In this document: positions 25,194-33,703 of the stretch, piece by piece
Position numbering within the stretch: the first letter of the stretch is position 1
Layout of the letters: each line of letters begins with the position of its first letter
Assembly (NCBI GenBank): GCA_016699855.1
Contig: CP064988.1
Coordinates: forward strand, 3,190,501-3,254,500
Direction: 5' to 3'
DNA length: 64,000 nucleotides
Source of the DNA: Rhodospirillales bacterium
Lineage (GTDB): Bacteria; Pseudomonadota; Alphaproteobacteria; Reyranellales; Reyranellaceae
Notes under the pieces: model-generated
What the model saw: the letters and a program-made list of their open reading frames with translations, nothing else
Database searches by the model: none
Told to the model about the DNA's origin: nothing
Position numbers and translations under genes: made by a program

Positions 25194-27394
25194 CCGGCGG
25201 CGACGGACGTCCGCCGCCGCGGTGGCAGGAATCGACGCCGCCAGGCGGCGCGCCGCCGCACTCGACGCCACCTGCCTACCCGCCGCCGCCGGCGTCTCCA
25301 CCGCCCGTGTCGACGCCTCCACCCGCCGCGCCGCCGGCCTACGCGCACCCCGTCTCCGCGCCGCCCGCGTCGGCGCCGTCCGCCTACCCGCCGGCATACC
25401 CGCAGCCCGTATCCGCACCGTCGGCATCCGCGCCGCCCGGCTACATGCCGCCGGTGTCGACGCCGCCCGCTTCCGCGCATCCCGCTTCCGCGCCGCCGGC
25501 CTACGCGCAGTCCATGTCGGCGCCGCCGCAGGCGACCTCGGCGTCGCCCGCGCAGTCCGCGCGGCCGTCGTTCCAGGGGCTGACGCCGCCGTCGCAGATG
25601 TCCGGCGGCACGCCGCTGGTGCCCGGCATGGTGCTCAACAACACCCACCGCATCGACCAGCTGCTGGGGCGGGGCGGCATGGGCGAGGTCTACCGCGGCG
25701 TCAACGTGCACACCGGCGACGCCGTGGCGATCAAGGTGATCCGGCCCGAGCTGGTCGACGACGGGCCGATCCGCGACCTGTTCCTGCGCGAGGCCAACGC
25801 GCTGCGCCGCATCCGCCACCCCGCGATCGTGTCCTACGAGGGCGCCAGCGCCGATCCCAGCGGCCGGCTCTACCTCGTGATGGATTTCGTCGAGGGCCAG
25901 TCGCTGGCGCACATGGTCGTGCGCGAGCCCCTGACGGTGCCGCGCATGCGCGCGTTGCGCCGCCGTCTCGCCGAGGGGCTGCTGGCGGCGCACGAGCAGA
26001 ACGTCGTGCACCGCGACCTGTCGCCCGACAACATCGTGCTGCCCGGCGGCGATCTGAACCGCGCCGTGATCATCGATTTCGGCATCGCCAAGCGCACCGA
26101 CGGCGGCAAGACCAGCATCATCGGCAACAGCTTCGCCGGTAAGCTCGAATACGCCGCGCCGGAGCAGCTCGGCATGTTCGGCGGCGTCGTCGACGCGCGC
26201 TCCGACATCTACACGCTGGCGCTGGTGTTGATGGCGGCGATGCTCGGGCGGCCGTTCGACATGGGCGATTCGGCGGCGGCGGCGATCGCGGCGCGTTCCA
26301 CCGTGCCCGACCTGTCCGCGTTCCCGGCGGCGGTGCGGCCGGAATTCGCCGCCATGCTCCAGCCCAACCCGGCACGGCGGCTGGCCTCGATGCGCGACGT
26401 GCTGGCGCTCGAGGGCGGCTCGACGCCGGGCTCGGTGTATCCGGCCGCGGCGGCGGGTGGCCGCGGGCGCGGCAAGCTGGTGTGGATCGCCGGTGGCGGC
26501 GTGGCGGCGGCGCTGGCTGTGGGCGCCGCCGTGTTCGCGCTCGGACCGATGCTATGGCGGCCCGCCCCGACGATCGCGACCGCGCCGACGCAGCCCGTCA
26601 AGCCGTCGCCGGCCAACAAGGCGGCGTCGGCCCCGACACCCGCGCCCAGACCACCCGACACCAGCGCCGAGGAACGCGCCTGGGCGGCGGCGGTCGCGTC
26701 CGACACGGTGGCGGGCTATCGCGACTTCCTCCAGAGCCACGCCACCAGCGCGCGCGCGGCGGAGGCGGGACGGCGCATGGCCGCAGCGATCGAGCGCGAG
26801 GCGCGCGCCGAAACGCAGCGACGCGGCGCCGAGGCCGCGGCCGCCGCGGAAGCGCGGCGGCATCAGGCCGAGGCCGAGGCGGCGGCACGGAGCCAGACGA
26901 CGTCGCGGCCGGGGGCGGCGCTGCCGACCCAGCCCGCCTGGTCGACCGTGCCATGCGCCTCGATACCGATGGCCGTGCCGACGGGCTTCCAGTGCCAGAC
27001 CAGCGCCGACTTCTCGATGTCCGGCGCCGGACGCTACGGCGCGGCGGCGTTCGGCGGCACCGTCAACGGCTGGCAAACCTACGTATGGTTGTATGAGCCG
27101 CGTGGTGATGACAGCCAATCGGTCCGGCCGATCGCGGACGCCGCCGACGCCCTGCGCACGCTCAATGCGCTGACGACGGCGGGCACGTACTGGTCCGAGG
27201 TCGGCACCTACGGCGGCGCCGAGTACATGACGTTCCGCTCCGGCTTCGCCCAGTGCGTGGCGTTCCGCAAATTCGGCCCGCCACGCCCGCCGGGCTACGC
27301 CCACGCCTTCACCGGCGTGCAATGCGCGCCGCAAGGCTACGTGCTGGGTGAAGCCGACATCCGCACGACGATCGACGCCGTGCGGCGGCGCTGA
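25190..27394 (+). CDS. Transmembrane Ser/Thr protein kinase with Pro-rich N-terminus and extracytoplasmic domain
   Basis: The chain of 734 residues has four parts. Residues 1-140 are a Pro/Ala/Ser low-complexity tail with many SAPPA-like repeats. Residues 145-410 form an active-looking Hanks-type kinase: Gly loop GRGGMGEV 160-167, Lys182, Glu201, HRD at 274-276 with HRDLSPDN, DFG at 296-298, and APE at 323-325. One membrane helix lies at about 430-453. The outer part starts with an Ala/Arg/Glu-rich probable coiled coil, followed by a terminal domain of about 150 residues with four cysteines. I do not recognise that last domain; it may sense an envelope signal. No phosphatase gene is adjacent. 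The start is set by the ATGA overlap with an upstream short ORF; a later start in the Pro-rich tail is possible. Confidence 0.9.
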   Translation: MTGGDGRPPPRWQESTPPGGAPPHSTPPAYPPPPASPPPVSTPPPAAPPAYAHPVSAPPASAPSAYPPAYPQPVSAPSASAPPGYMPPVSTPPASAHPASAPPAYAQSMSAPPQATSASPAQSARPSFQGLTPPSQMSGGTPLVPGMVLNNTHRIDQLLGRGGMGEVYRGVNVHTGDAVAIKVIRPELVDDGPIRDLFLREANALRRIRHPAIVSYEGASADPSGRLYLVMDFVEGQSLAHMVVREPLTVPRMRALRRRLAEGLLAAHEQNVVHRDLSPDNIVLPGGDLNRAVIIDFGIAKRTDGGKTSIIGNSFAGKLEYAAPEQLGMFGGVVDARSDIYTLALVLMAAMLGRPFDMGDSAAAAIAARSTVPDLSAFPAAVRPEFAAMLQPNPARRLASMRDVLALEGGSTPGSVYPAAAAGGRGRGKLVWIAGGGVAAALAVGAAVFALGPMLWRPAPTIATAPTQPVKPSPANKAASAPTPAPRPPDTSAEERAWAAAVASDTVAGYRDFLQSHATSARAAEAGRRMAAAIEREARAETQRRGAEAAAAAEARRHQAEAEAAARSQTTSRPGAALPTQPAWSTVPCASIPMAVPTGFQCQTSADFSMSGAGRYGAAAFGGTVNGWQTYVWLYEPRGDDSQSVRPIADAADALRTLNALTTAGTYWSEVGTYGGAEYMTFRSGFAQCVAFRKFGPPRPPGYAHAFTGVQCAPQGYVLGEADIRTTIDAVRRR

Positions 27395-27404
27395 GTTCGC
27401 CGCG

Positions 27405-28109
27405 TCAGTTCAGCCGGTCGGTCTCGACCATCACGATCTCGGCGTCGTCCAGCGCGGTGATGGTCACGTTCGCTTCGTCGACGATGGCGACGCCGTCACG
27501 CGCGTCGAGCTCGACGCCGCCGACCGACACGCGACCACGCGCCGCCACGAGATAGGCGGGTTTGCCGCCGAGCGTCTGCTCGATGGTCGCGCCCGCCGCC
27601 AGAGTGCCGGCGTAGAGCGCCCCATCGGCGTGCAACGGCAGCGCGCCGGCGTGTTCCGGCCGGCCCGACGCCAGCGGCACTAGCCTGCCGGCGCGATCGC
27701 CGCCGGGAAACTCGACCGTCTCCCAGCGCGGCGCGACCCCGGTCTTGTTGGGCAGCAGCCAGATCTGGAACAGCTCGGTCTCGTCGGATTCACGGTTGTA
27801 CTCGGCATGGGTGATCCCCTTGCCGGCGCTCATGACCTGGACCTGCCCCGCGCCGGTGCGGCCGCGGTTGCCGAGATGGTCCTCGTGCGTGATCGCGCCC
27901 TTCAGGACGTAGGTGACGATCTCCATGTCGCGGTGCGGGTGGGGCGGGAAGCCCGTGCCGGCCGCGATGCGGTCGTTGTTCCACACGCGCAGCGCGCCCC
28001 AATGGTCGCGGGCGCGGTCGCGGTACTCCGCGAAGCTGAAGTGGAAGTTCGCTTTCAGCCAGCCGTGATCGGCCTTGCCAAGGCCGGAGAAGGGCCGTTT
28101 CTCGATCAT
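27405..28109 (-). CDS. Pirin family protein
   Basis: The bicupin protein of 234 residues has the metal ligands of pirin in place: His57 and His59 in PPHPHRDME, and His101 and Glu103 in GITHAEYN. Other marks are GFPPHPHRDMEIVTYVLKG and the C-terminal cupin with ARGRVSVGGVELDARDGVA. Pirins of the YhhW type act as quercetin 2,3-dioxygenases or redox sensors; the in vivo role is open. It is convergent with the kinase gene (10 bases between stops) and divergent from the MFS gene across an AT-rich gap. Confidence 0.93.
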   Translation of the reverse strand: MIEKRPFSGLGKADHGWLKANFHFSFAEYRDRARDHWGALRVWNNDRIAAGTGFPPHPHRDMEIVTYVLKGAITHEDHLGNRGRTGAGQVQVMSAGKGITHAEYNRESDETELFQIWLLPNKTGVAPRWETVEFPGGDRAGRLVPLASGRPEHAGALPLHADGALYAGTLAAGATIEQTLGGKPAYLVAARGRVSVGGVELDARDGVAIVDEANVTITALDDAEIVMVETDRLN

Positions 28110-28280
28110 CGCGCACCCGGTTTCGAATTGTGACTTGGTCGTGACCCCGCCAGATGGGCCGTCGCGCCGGCAACATCAAGGGATTGTGCCTGGGCCGCGA
28201 CGTGTTGTCGGATCCTGCCCGGCGAGTTTGTTCTAAATACTTGCTAGAGAAAGGTTTTTCGCGTCACTCAGTCGCGTGAT

Positions 28281-28358
28281 TCACGCTTGCGGAAACGCCG
28301 TGGCGCCAATCTGTCACGCTTCCGCGAACGGCGGTTCACATCATCGCAAGTTCACGCT
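28281..28358 (+). promoter_or_regulatory. Three direct TCACGCT repeats upstream of and within the MFS promoter
   Basis: TCACGCT occurs at 28281-28287, 28314-28320 and 28352-28358. The first two extend to a 20-base match with 4 mismatches. The third ends at the first base of the -10 box, in the position expected for repressor binding. They may be sites for an unidentified regulator of the transporter/hydrolase operon or of pirin. Confidence 0.4.
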
Positions 28359-28363
28359 ATAGT
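28335..28363 (+). promoter_or_regulatory. Sigma-70-like promoter of the MFS/hydrolase operon
   Basis: TTCACA (28335-28340) and TATAGT (28358-28363) are separated by 17 bases; each differs from consensus at one position. Transcription should start near 28370, only 3-5 bases before the chosen ATG at 28374, which has no Shine-Dalgarno, so the mRNA would be essentially leaderless. Confidence 0.65.
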
Positions 28364-28373
28364 TGTTAATACA

Positions 28374-29570
28374 ATGAATATTCAAGTTCTTATCGGTATT
28401 GTTTGCTTCGCCCAGACATTATCGATGCTCGGGGCCAACGGCTTCACGACGCTGCTGCCGATGTTCCAGATCGAATGGGGTCTGTCGAACACGCAGGCGG
28501 GTCTCGTGGCCGGCTGCCAGTATTTCGGATTCATGCTGACCGTGCCCGTCCTGTCGGCGCTGACGGACCGGTTCGACGCGCGCCGCGTGGTCCTCTGCGG
28601 CCTCGGCGTCGTCGTGGCCACCAGCTATCTGTTCGCCTTCGTCGCCGACGGCTTCTGGAGCGCGCTGATCATCCGCAGCCTCTACGGCACCGGCTTCGCG
28701 GCCACCTACATGCCGGGCCTACGCGCCCTGACCGACCAGATCGACGATCCGGCGATGAAGGCGCGCGCCACGACCTGGTACCTCGTGGCGTTCAGCACCG
28801 GCGTCGCGCTGTCGATCCTGATCGCAGGGCAGTTGGCGCCCCCGCTGGGGTGGCGCGGCTCGTTCGGCATCGTCGCCGCGCTGGCCACGGTGGCGTTCGC
28901 GCTCAACATCTTCTACCTGCCGCGCCGGCGGGCCGCGCCCGCGCAGCCGCCGACGCTGCGCGAAGTGTTCGATTTCCGGCCGGTGCTGCGCCATCGGCCG
29001 GCGATGGCCTACGTCGTCGGACAGTGCGGCCACACCTGGGAGATGTTCGCGATCGTCTCATGGACCGTCGCGTTCCTGATGTACGTCTCCGACCGCGCCG
29101 CCGGCACGAGCGGCTGGCCGCGGCCCACCGAGATCGCGACGCTGGCGGCCTTCGCCGGCATTCCCGCGTCGTTGATCGGTGGTGGACTGGCCGCCAGTTT
29201 CGGCCGCCGCAAGGTTATCCTGACGGCGATGGTCGCTTCGTGCGGCGCCATCCTGGCGTTTCCATGGGTGGCGGATTTCGGCTATCCGGCGGCCGCGATG
29301 TTCGTGATGGTCGTCATGATGTTGATCTACGTCGACTCGCCGGTCCTGACCGCAGGCCTCGTCGCCAACGCGCCGGAAGGACGCGCCGGCGCGGCGATGG
29401 GTCTGCACACCTTCCTCGGCTTCTGCGGCGGGTTCCTCGGGCCGCTGGCGTTCGGCGCCATGCTCGACACGGTCGGACGCGAGAGCACGATGGACTGGAG
29501 CATGGCGTTCGCCACGGCGGCGGTCGCGGGCATGATCGGATGGCTTCCGATGCTGCGCTGGGGCCGCTGA
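28374..29570 (+). CDS. MFS transporter (first of a tandem pair)
   Basis: The 398-residue major facilitator has about 12 membrane helices. The loop LTDRFDARRV between helices 2 and 3 is the MFS signature A, and MPGLRALTD and FDFRPVLRHRPA recur in the next gene. Substrate is unknown; the CynX/NarK-like set of this style exports or imports small anions. ATG 28374 was chosen because the helix-1 sequence starts immediately and a strong promoter ends 10 bases before it. The only alternative in-frame start upstream would lie before that promoter. A downstream paralogue and two exported hydrolases probably share the transcript. Confidence 0.88.
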   Translation: MNIQVLIGIVCFAQTLSMLGANGFTTLLPMFQIEWGLSNTQAGLVAGCQYFGFMLTVPVLSALTDRFDARRVVLCGLGVVVATSYLFAFVADGFWSALIIRSLYGTGFAATYMPGLRALTDQIDDPAMKARATTWYLVAFSTGVALSILIAGQLAPPLGWRGSFGIVAALATVAFALNIFYLPRRRAAPAQPPTLREVFDFRPVLRHRPAMAYVVGQCGHTWEMFAIVSWTVAFLMYVSDRAAGTSGWPRPTEIATLAAFAGIPASLIGGGLAASFGRRKVILTAMVASCGAILAFPWVADFGYPAAAMFVMVVMMLIYVDSPVLTAGLVANAPEGRAGAAMGLHTFLGFCGGFLGPLAFGAMLDTVGRESTMDWSMAFATAAVAGMIGWLPMLRWGR

Positions 29571-29688
29571 TCGCCGGTTGATTCACGGCCGCGTCCGACG
29601 GCATGCTGCGGCCGACCAAGCGCATGCGCCAGATCGCCGAATTCGTCCCTCCACCCCGTCCGCCGGCGCCGCGGCGCCGTCGCGCGCC

Positions 29689-30903
29689 ATGGCGCTGACC
29701 GGCCGCCCTCTCGTCCTCGCGATGGCCGTCGGGCAGGTCGGCGGCTTGCTGCCGCACGTGACCTTTCCGGCCGTGATGGCGGTCCATCTGATGGGACCGT
29801 GGGGCCTCGACAACGCCGAGGCCGGCGCCATCGCGGGTGGCTACATGCTGGGCTACACGTTGGCGGTCCCGGTGCTGACGGCGCTGACGGACCGGATCGA
29901 CGCCCGCCGCATCCTCGCCGTCGGCTCGGCCGCCAGCGCGCTGGCCACGATCGCCTTCGGCCTGCTGGCGCAGGGATTCTGGTCGGCGCTGGCGCTGTGG
30001 GCGCTGGCCGGCGCCGGATTCGCCGGCGCCTACATGCCCGGCCTGCGCGCGCTCACCGACCGGCTCGAGGGGCCGGACTCCTCGCGTAGCGTCACGGTCT
30101 ACACCGCGAGCTTCTCGATCGGCGTCGGCCTGTCGTTCCTCGTGGCGCAGGTGGTGGCCGACCGCTGGGGCTGGCGCGCCGCTTTCCTCGCGACCGGCGC
30201 CGGACCGTTGGTCATGCTGGCGGTCGCCGCCGCGATGGGGCCGAAGCGGCCGACGCCGGCGGCGAAGGCCGCCAACCTGCTCGATTTCCGCCCGGTGCTG
30301 CGCAACCGCCCGGCGCTCGGCTACATCCTCGGCTACGGCGCGCATTGCTTCGAGCTGTACGGCATGCGGGCGTGGCTGGTGCCGTTCTGGATCTACGTCG
30401 TCGCGCGCGAGGGATCCGGCGCGCCGCTCGACGCCAAGTGGCTGGCGCTGCTGGTCACGGTGCTGTCGCTGCCCGCCAGCCTGCTGGGCAACGAGGCGGC
30501 GCTGCGCTTCGGCCGCCACCGCGCCATCGGCACGATCCAGGTCGCGTCGGCCGGCGTCGCCGTCGCGATCGGGCTGGCGGCGGGTGTCGCGCCGGTCTGG
30601 GCGATCCTGGCGTTGTTGGTGCTCTACGGCGTCACCGTTCCCGCCGATTCCGGTTCTCTGACCTCGGGCATGGTCGGCGCCGCCGCGCCCGATTTCAAGG
30701 GCGCCACCATGGCGGTGCACTCGACCGTCGGGTTCGCGACCTCGGCGGGCGCCGCCTACGCGGTCGGCGTGGCGCTCGACGGCGCCGGCGGCGCGGCCAG
30801 CGGATCGGGCTGGCTGGCGGCGTTCTGCGTGCTGGCGGCCGGCATCTCGCTCGGTCCGCTGGCGCTGTGGTGGTCGCGGCGCGCAGGTCCCGGCCATGCG
30901 TAG
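29689..30903 (+). CDS. MFS transporter (second of a tandem pair)
   Basis: The 404-residue 12-helix MFS protein is a clear paralogue of the preceding transporter: LTDRIDARRIL, MPGLRALTD and LLDFRPVLRNRPALG occur at corresponding positions. ATG 29689 is preferred because it directly precedes the first helix; an in-frame TTG at 29578 would add a low-complexity tail. The end overlaps the next gene by 8 bases, indicating coupled expression with the exported hydrolases. The pair may form a two-gene transporter or have split substrates; nothing in the sequence decides that. Confidence 0.88.
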   Translation: MALTGRPLVLAMAVGQVGGLLPHVTFPAVMAVHLMGPWGLDNAEAGAIAGGYMLGYTLAVPVLTALTDRIDARRILAVGSAASALATIAFGLLAQGFWSALALWALAGAGFAGAYMPGLRALTDRLEGPDSSRSVTVYTASFSIGVGLSFLVAQVVADRWGWRAAFLATGAGPLVMLAVAAAMGPKRPTPAAKAANLLDFRPVLRNRPALGYILGYGAHCFELYGMRAWLVPFWIYVVAREGSGAPLDAKWLALLVTVLSLPASLLGNEAALRFGRHRAIGTIQVASAGVAVAIGLAAGVAPVWAILALLVLYGVTVPADSGSLTSGMVGAAAPDFKGATMAVHSTVGFATSAGAAYAVGVALDGAGGAASGSGWLAAFCVLAAGISLGPLALWWSRRAGPGHA

Positions 30904-31735
30904 CGCCGTGTTCGCGGCGCTCGCGCTGCTATCGCTCACCGGCACGGCGCGGGCGCAGGAAAGCGTGTCGTTTCCGGTCGCGCTGGCCGGCGGCGACACG
31001 CTGACCCTGACGGCGAAGGTCTTCCGGCCGCCCGGCGATGCGCCGCGGCCCGCGGTGGTGCTGGTGCACGGATGCTCCGGCGTCGGCAACGCCACGCGTC
31101 GCTGGCCGAAAGTGCTCAACGAGCTGGGCTACGTCGCGATGATGATCGACAGCTTCGGCGGCCGCGGCGTCAAGGAGGTGTGCACCCGGGGTTCCCGTCC
31201 GGTCGAGGCGCGCGATCGCGCCCGCGACATCGCCGGCGCCGTCGACTGGCTCAAGGCGCGTCCGTTCGTGCGGCCCGACCGGGTCGCCGTGCTCGGCCAG
31301 TCGCATGGCGCCGCCGCGACCCTGTTCGCGGCGCTGCGCGAGGACGGCGGCCGGCCGCTGCCGGCGCCGGGATTCGCCGCCGCCATCGCGTTCTATCCCG
31401 ATTGCTCGCTGCGCGGCCGGACCGACAAGCGCTTCGAGGTCCTGCGCCCGACCCTGGTCCTGATCGGCGAGAAGGACGACTGGACGCCGGCGGAGCGCTG
31501 CCGCGACCTGCTGCCGCGGATCGGCGGCGCGCCGCTTGAGCTGCGCACCTATCCCGACGCGTTGCACGCCTTCGACAGCGTCGGCGTCGCTCCGCGCTAC
31601 CGGCCTGAGGTCTCCAACCGCACCAAGCCCGGCGGATGCTGCGGCGCCTGGATCGGCTACCACGAGGCGTCCTACCTCGACGCGCGCGCGCGTGTCGCCG
31701 CGTTCCTCGCGCAGCATCTCGGCGGCGCGCGATGA
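30896..31735 (+). CDS. Exported dienelactone hydrolase-like protein (first paralogue)
   Basis: The 279-residue alpha/beta-hydrolase has a signal peptide (MRSAVFAALALLSLTGTARA). It shows the oxyanion/N-terminal HGCSGVGN motif, nucleophile elbow GQSHG, the acid in KDDWTPAERC and the histidine in DALHAFDS. It ends with NRTKPGGCCGAWIGY, a paired-cysteine motif shared with the next gene. Dienelactone hydrolases open lactone rings, but exported members act on unknown esters or amides. ATG 30896 overlaps the MFS gene by 8 bases. Confidence 0.88.
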   Translation: MRSAVFAALALLSLTGTARAQESVSFPVALAGGDTLTLTAKVFRPPGDAPRPAVVLVHGCSGVGNATRRWPKVLNELGYVAMMIDSFGGRGVKEVCTRGSRPVEARDRARDIAGAVDWLKARPFVRPDRVAVLGQSHGAAATLFAALREDGGRPLPAPGFAAAIAFYPDCSLRGRTDKRFEVLRPTLVLIGEKDDWTPAERCRDLLPRIGGAPLELRTYPDALHAFDSVGVAPRYRPEVSNRTKPGGCCGAWIGYHEASYLDARARVAAFLAQHLGGAR

Positions 31736-32610
31736 CGGCGCGGCCGCGCCGCGCGCTGGCAGCGATCCTCCTGGCGGTCGCGGCCGTCGTCGCGGTTCCG
31801 GCGGCCGCGCAGCAGCAGGTGCGCGTGCCGGTCGTCGACGGCGGCGCGCCGCTGACGCTCGCCGCGACCTTGTTCCGTCCCGCCGGCGCGCCCGGCCCGG
31901 CGCCGGCGGTCGCGATCCTGCACGGCTGCGGCGGCGTCGGCGTCAACGTCACGCGCATGGCGCAGCGTCTGGCCGCCCGCGGCTACGTCGCGTTGCTGGT
32001 CGACAGCTTCGGCGCCCGCGGCATCCGCGACGCCTGCACGCGCAACTGGCCTACTCTCGCACAAGCCGCCGAACGCGCGCGCGACCCCGTCGCCGCCGTC
32101 GCCTGGCTTCGCGCGCAGCCCTTCGTCGCCGCCGACCGGGTCGCCGTGATGGGCTATTCCTACGGCGGCGGGGTGGCGTTGATGCGCGCGCTGGAACCGG
32201 CGCGCGGCGCCACGTCGGCCGCGCGGCCGCCGGCGGCGCCGCTGGCGCGCGCGGTGATCGCCGTCTATCCGGATTGCGCGCTACCGCACCCCGACTCCGG
32301 CGCTCTCGTCGCGCGGCAGCCGGTGCTGATGGCGATGGCGGAGCGCGACGACTGGACGCCGGTGGCGCAGTGCGAGGCGTTGCTCGCGCGGATCGGCGAC
32401 GGCCGCGGCCGGATCGAGACCAAGATCTATCCCGGCGCCTACCACAGCTTCGACGCCGTCGGGCTGCCGGTGCGGTATCTCGCCGCCGCCGGCAACCGCT
32501 CGAAACCCGGCGGCTGCTGCGGCGCGCACTACGGCCACGATCCGGACGCCTACGCGCGCTTCGTGGTCGACGTCGACCTCTTCCTCGCCCGCGAGCTTCG
32601 CGGACCGTAG
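31732..32610 (+). CDS. Exported dienelactone hydrolase-like protein (second paralogue)
   Basis: The protein of 292 residues starts at ATG 31732, overlapping the preceding stop by ATGA. It has a signal peptide ending AVPAAAQQ. Motifs mirror the first copy: HGCGGVGVN, nucleophile GYSYG, acid ERDDWTPVAQC, histidine in GAYHSFDAVG, and the C-terminal NRSKPGGCCGAHYGH. The two genes therefore arose by duplication and were kept in tandem. The adjacent cysteines in PGGCCG are unusual for this family and may form a disulfide or bind a metal. It is convergent with xerC. Confidence 0.88.
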   Translation: MTARPRRALAAILLAVAAVVAVPAAAQQQVRVPVVDGGAPLTLAATLFRPAGAPGPAPAVAILHGCGGVGVNVTRMAQRLAARGYVALLVDSFGARGIRDACTRNWPTLAQAAERARDPVAAVAWLRAQPFVAADRVAVMGYSYGGGVALMRALEPARGATSAARPPAAPLARAVIAVYPDCALPHPDSGALVARQPVLMAMAERDDWTPVAQCEALLARIGDGRGRIETKIYPGAYHSFDAVGLPVRYLAAAGNRSKPGGCCGAHYGHDPDAYARFVVDVDLFLARELRGP

Positions 32611-32641
32611 CGCCGCGCCGACGGCGGGGCGGGCGGCCGCG

Positions 32642-33637
32642 TCAGCCCTGCGCCTTGGCGCGCGGATGGGCGGCGCGGTACACGGCCGCGAGCCGCGCGG
32701 CGTCGACGTCGGTGTAGCGCTGCGTCGTCGACAGCGAGGCGTGGCCGAGCAGTTCCTGGATGGTGCGCAGATCGCCGCCACGGCCGAGCAGATGCGTGGC
32801 GAAGGAATGGCGCAGCGCGTGCGGCGTGGTCGAGGCCGGCAGGCCGAGCTCGAGACGGACGCGGCGCACCGCGCGCTGCACGATGCCGGGATCGAGCGGC
32901 CCGCCGCGCGCGCCGATGAAGAATCGGTCGCCCGGCGCCGCCGCCGGCAGATAAGGACACGCGGCGCGGTAGGCGGCGAGCGCCGCGAGCACGGCCGGCA
33001 GCAGCGGCACCAGCCGCTGCTTGCCGCCCTTGCCGCGGATGACGACGGTGGTGGCCCGCGCGCGCAGCAGCTCCTCGACGGTCGCGCGCGTCAGCGATAG
33101 CGCCTCGGCGATGCGCATGCCGGCGCCGTAGAGGAGCGTCAACACGGCGCGGTCGCGGCGCGCGATCCATTCGACGGCCTGGTCGGCGTCGGACTCGGTC
33201 AGCAGATCGCGCGCGTCGCGCTCGGTCAGCGCCTTGGGGACGGCGCGGGGCAGCTTCGGCGTGCGCACCAGACCGACGACGGCGTTGGCCGCCAGCCCGC
33301 GGCGGTCGAGGAAGCGGAAGAAGCCGCGCACCGAGGACAGCGCGCGCGCCGTCGAGGTGCGCGCCATGCCGCCGCGCGCCCGCTTCGCCAGCCACGCGCG
33401 GAAATCGCCGGCGCGCAGCGCGGCCAGGGCGCCTAGGTCGGCCGGTCCGCCGCGGTGCTCGGCGGTGAAGGCGAGGAACTCCGCCACGTCGCGGCGGTAG
33501 GCCGTGATCGTGCGCGCCGAGGCGCGCCGCTCGGTCGCCAACCACGTCGTCCAGCCGTCGACGGCGTCGACGACGTCGGGCGGCGCGGCCAGCGGCGGTC
33601 GCGCGGGAGGGGGAGGCGGCTGGTGCTTACGCGCCAT
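32642..33637 (-). CDS. xerC: Tyrosine recombinase XerC
   Basis: At 331 residues this is a site-specific recombinase with an N-terminal core-binding domain (about 25-115) and a C-terminal catalytic domain. All catalytic residues are visible: Arg175 (AGMRIAE), Lys203 (RGKGGKQR), His273 and Arg276 (HALRHSFATHLL), His299 (LLGHASLSTT) and nucleophile Tyr308 (RYTD). With XerD it resolves chromosome dimers at dif, activated by FtsK, also in this window. ATG 33637 (MARKHQPP) is preferred; a start at 33661 would add 8 residues. It is upstream of no coupled gene and follows DUF484 in the typical order. Confidence 0.95.
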   Translation of the reverse strand: MARKHQPPPPPARPPLAAPPDVVDAVDGWTTWLATERRASARTITAYRRDVAEFLAFTAEHRGGPADLGALAALRAGDFRAWLAKRARGGMARTSTARALSSVRGFFRFLDRRGLAANAVVGLVRTPKLPRAVPKALTERDARDLLTESDADQAVEWIARRDRAVLTLLYGAGMRIAEALSLTRATVEELLRARATTVVIRGKGGKQRLVPLLPAVLAALAAYRAACPYLPAAAPGDRFFIGARGGPLDPGIVQRAVRRVRLELGLPASTTPHALRHSFATHLLGRGGDLRTIQELLGHASLSTTQRYTDVDAARLAAVYRAAHPRAKAQG

Positions 33638-33703
33638 GGTCGGCCGGCATGATGACGCCATCGCGCCGGCCGCGCGAGGGGGCGGACGCCGGCGCCCGGC
33701 GCG

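Noticed and set aside
25230..25610. CRISPR-like or satellite repeat in the kinase 5' region
   Set aside because: The repetition is codon-level Pro/Ala/Ser low complexity in a continuous reading frame, without spacers.
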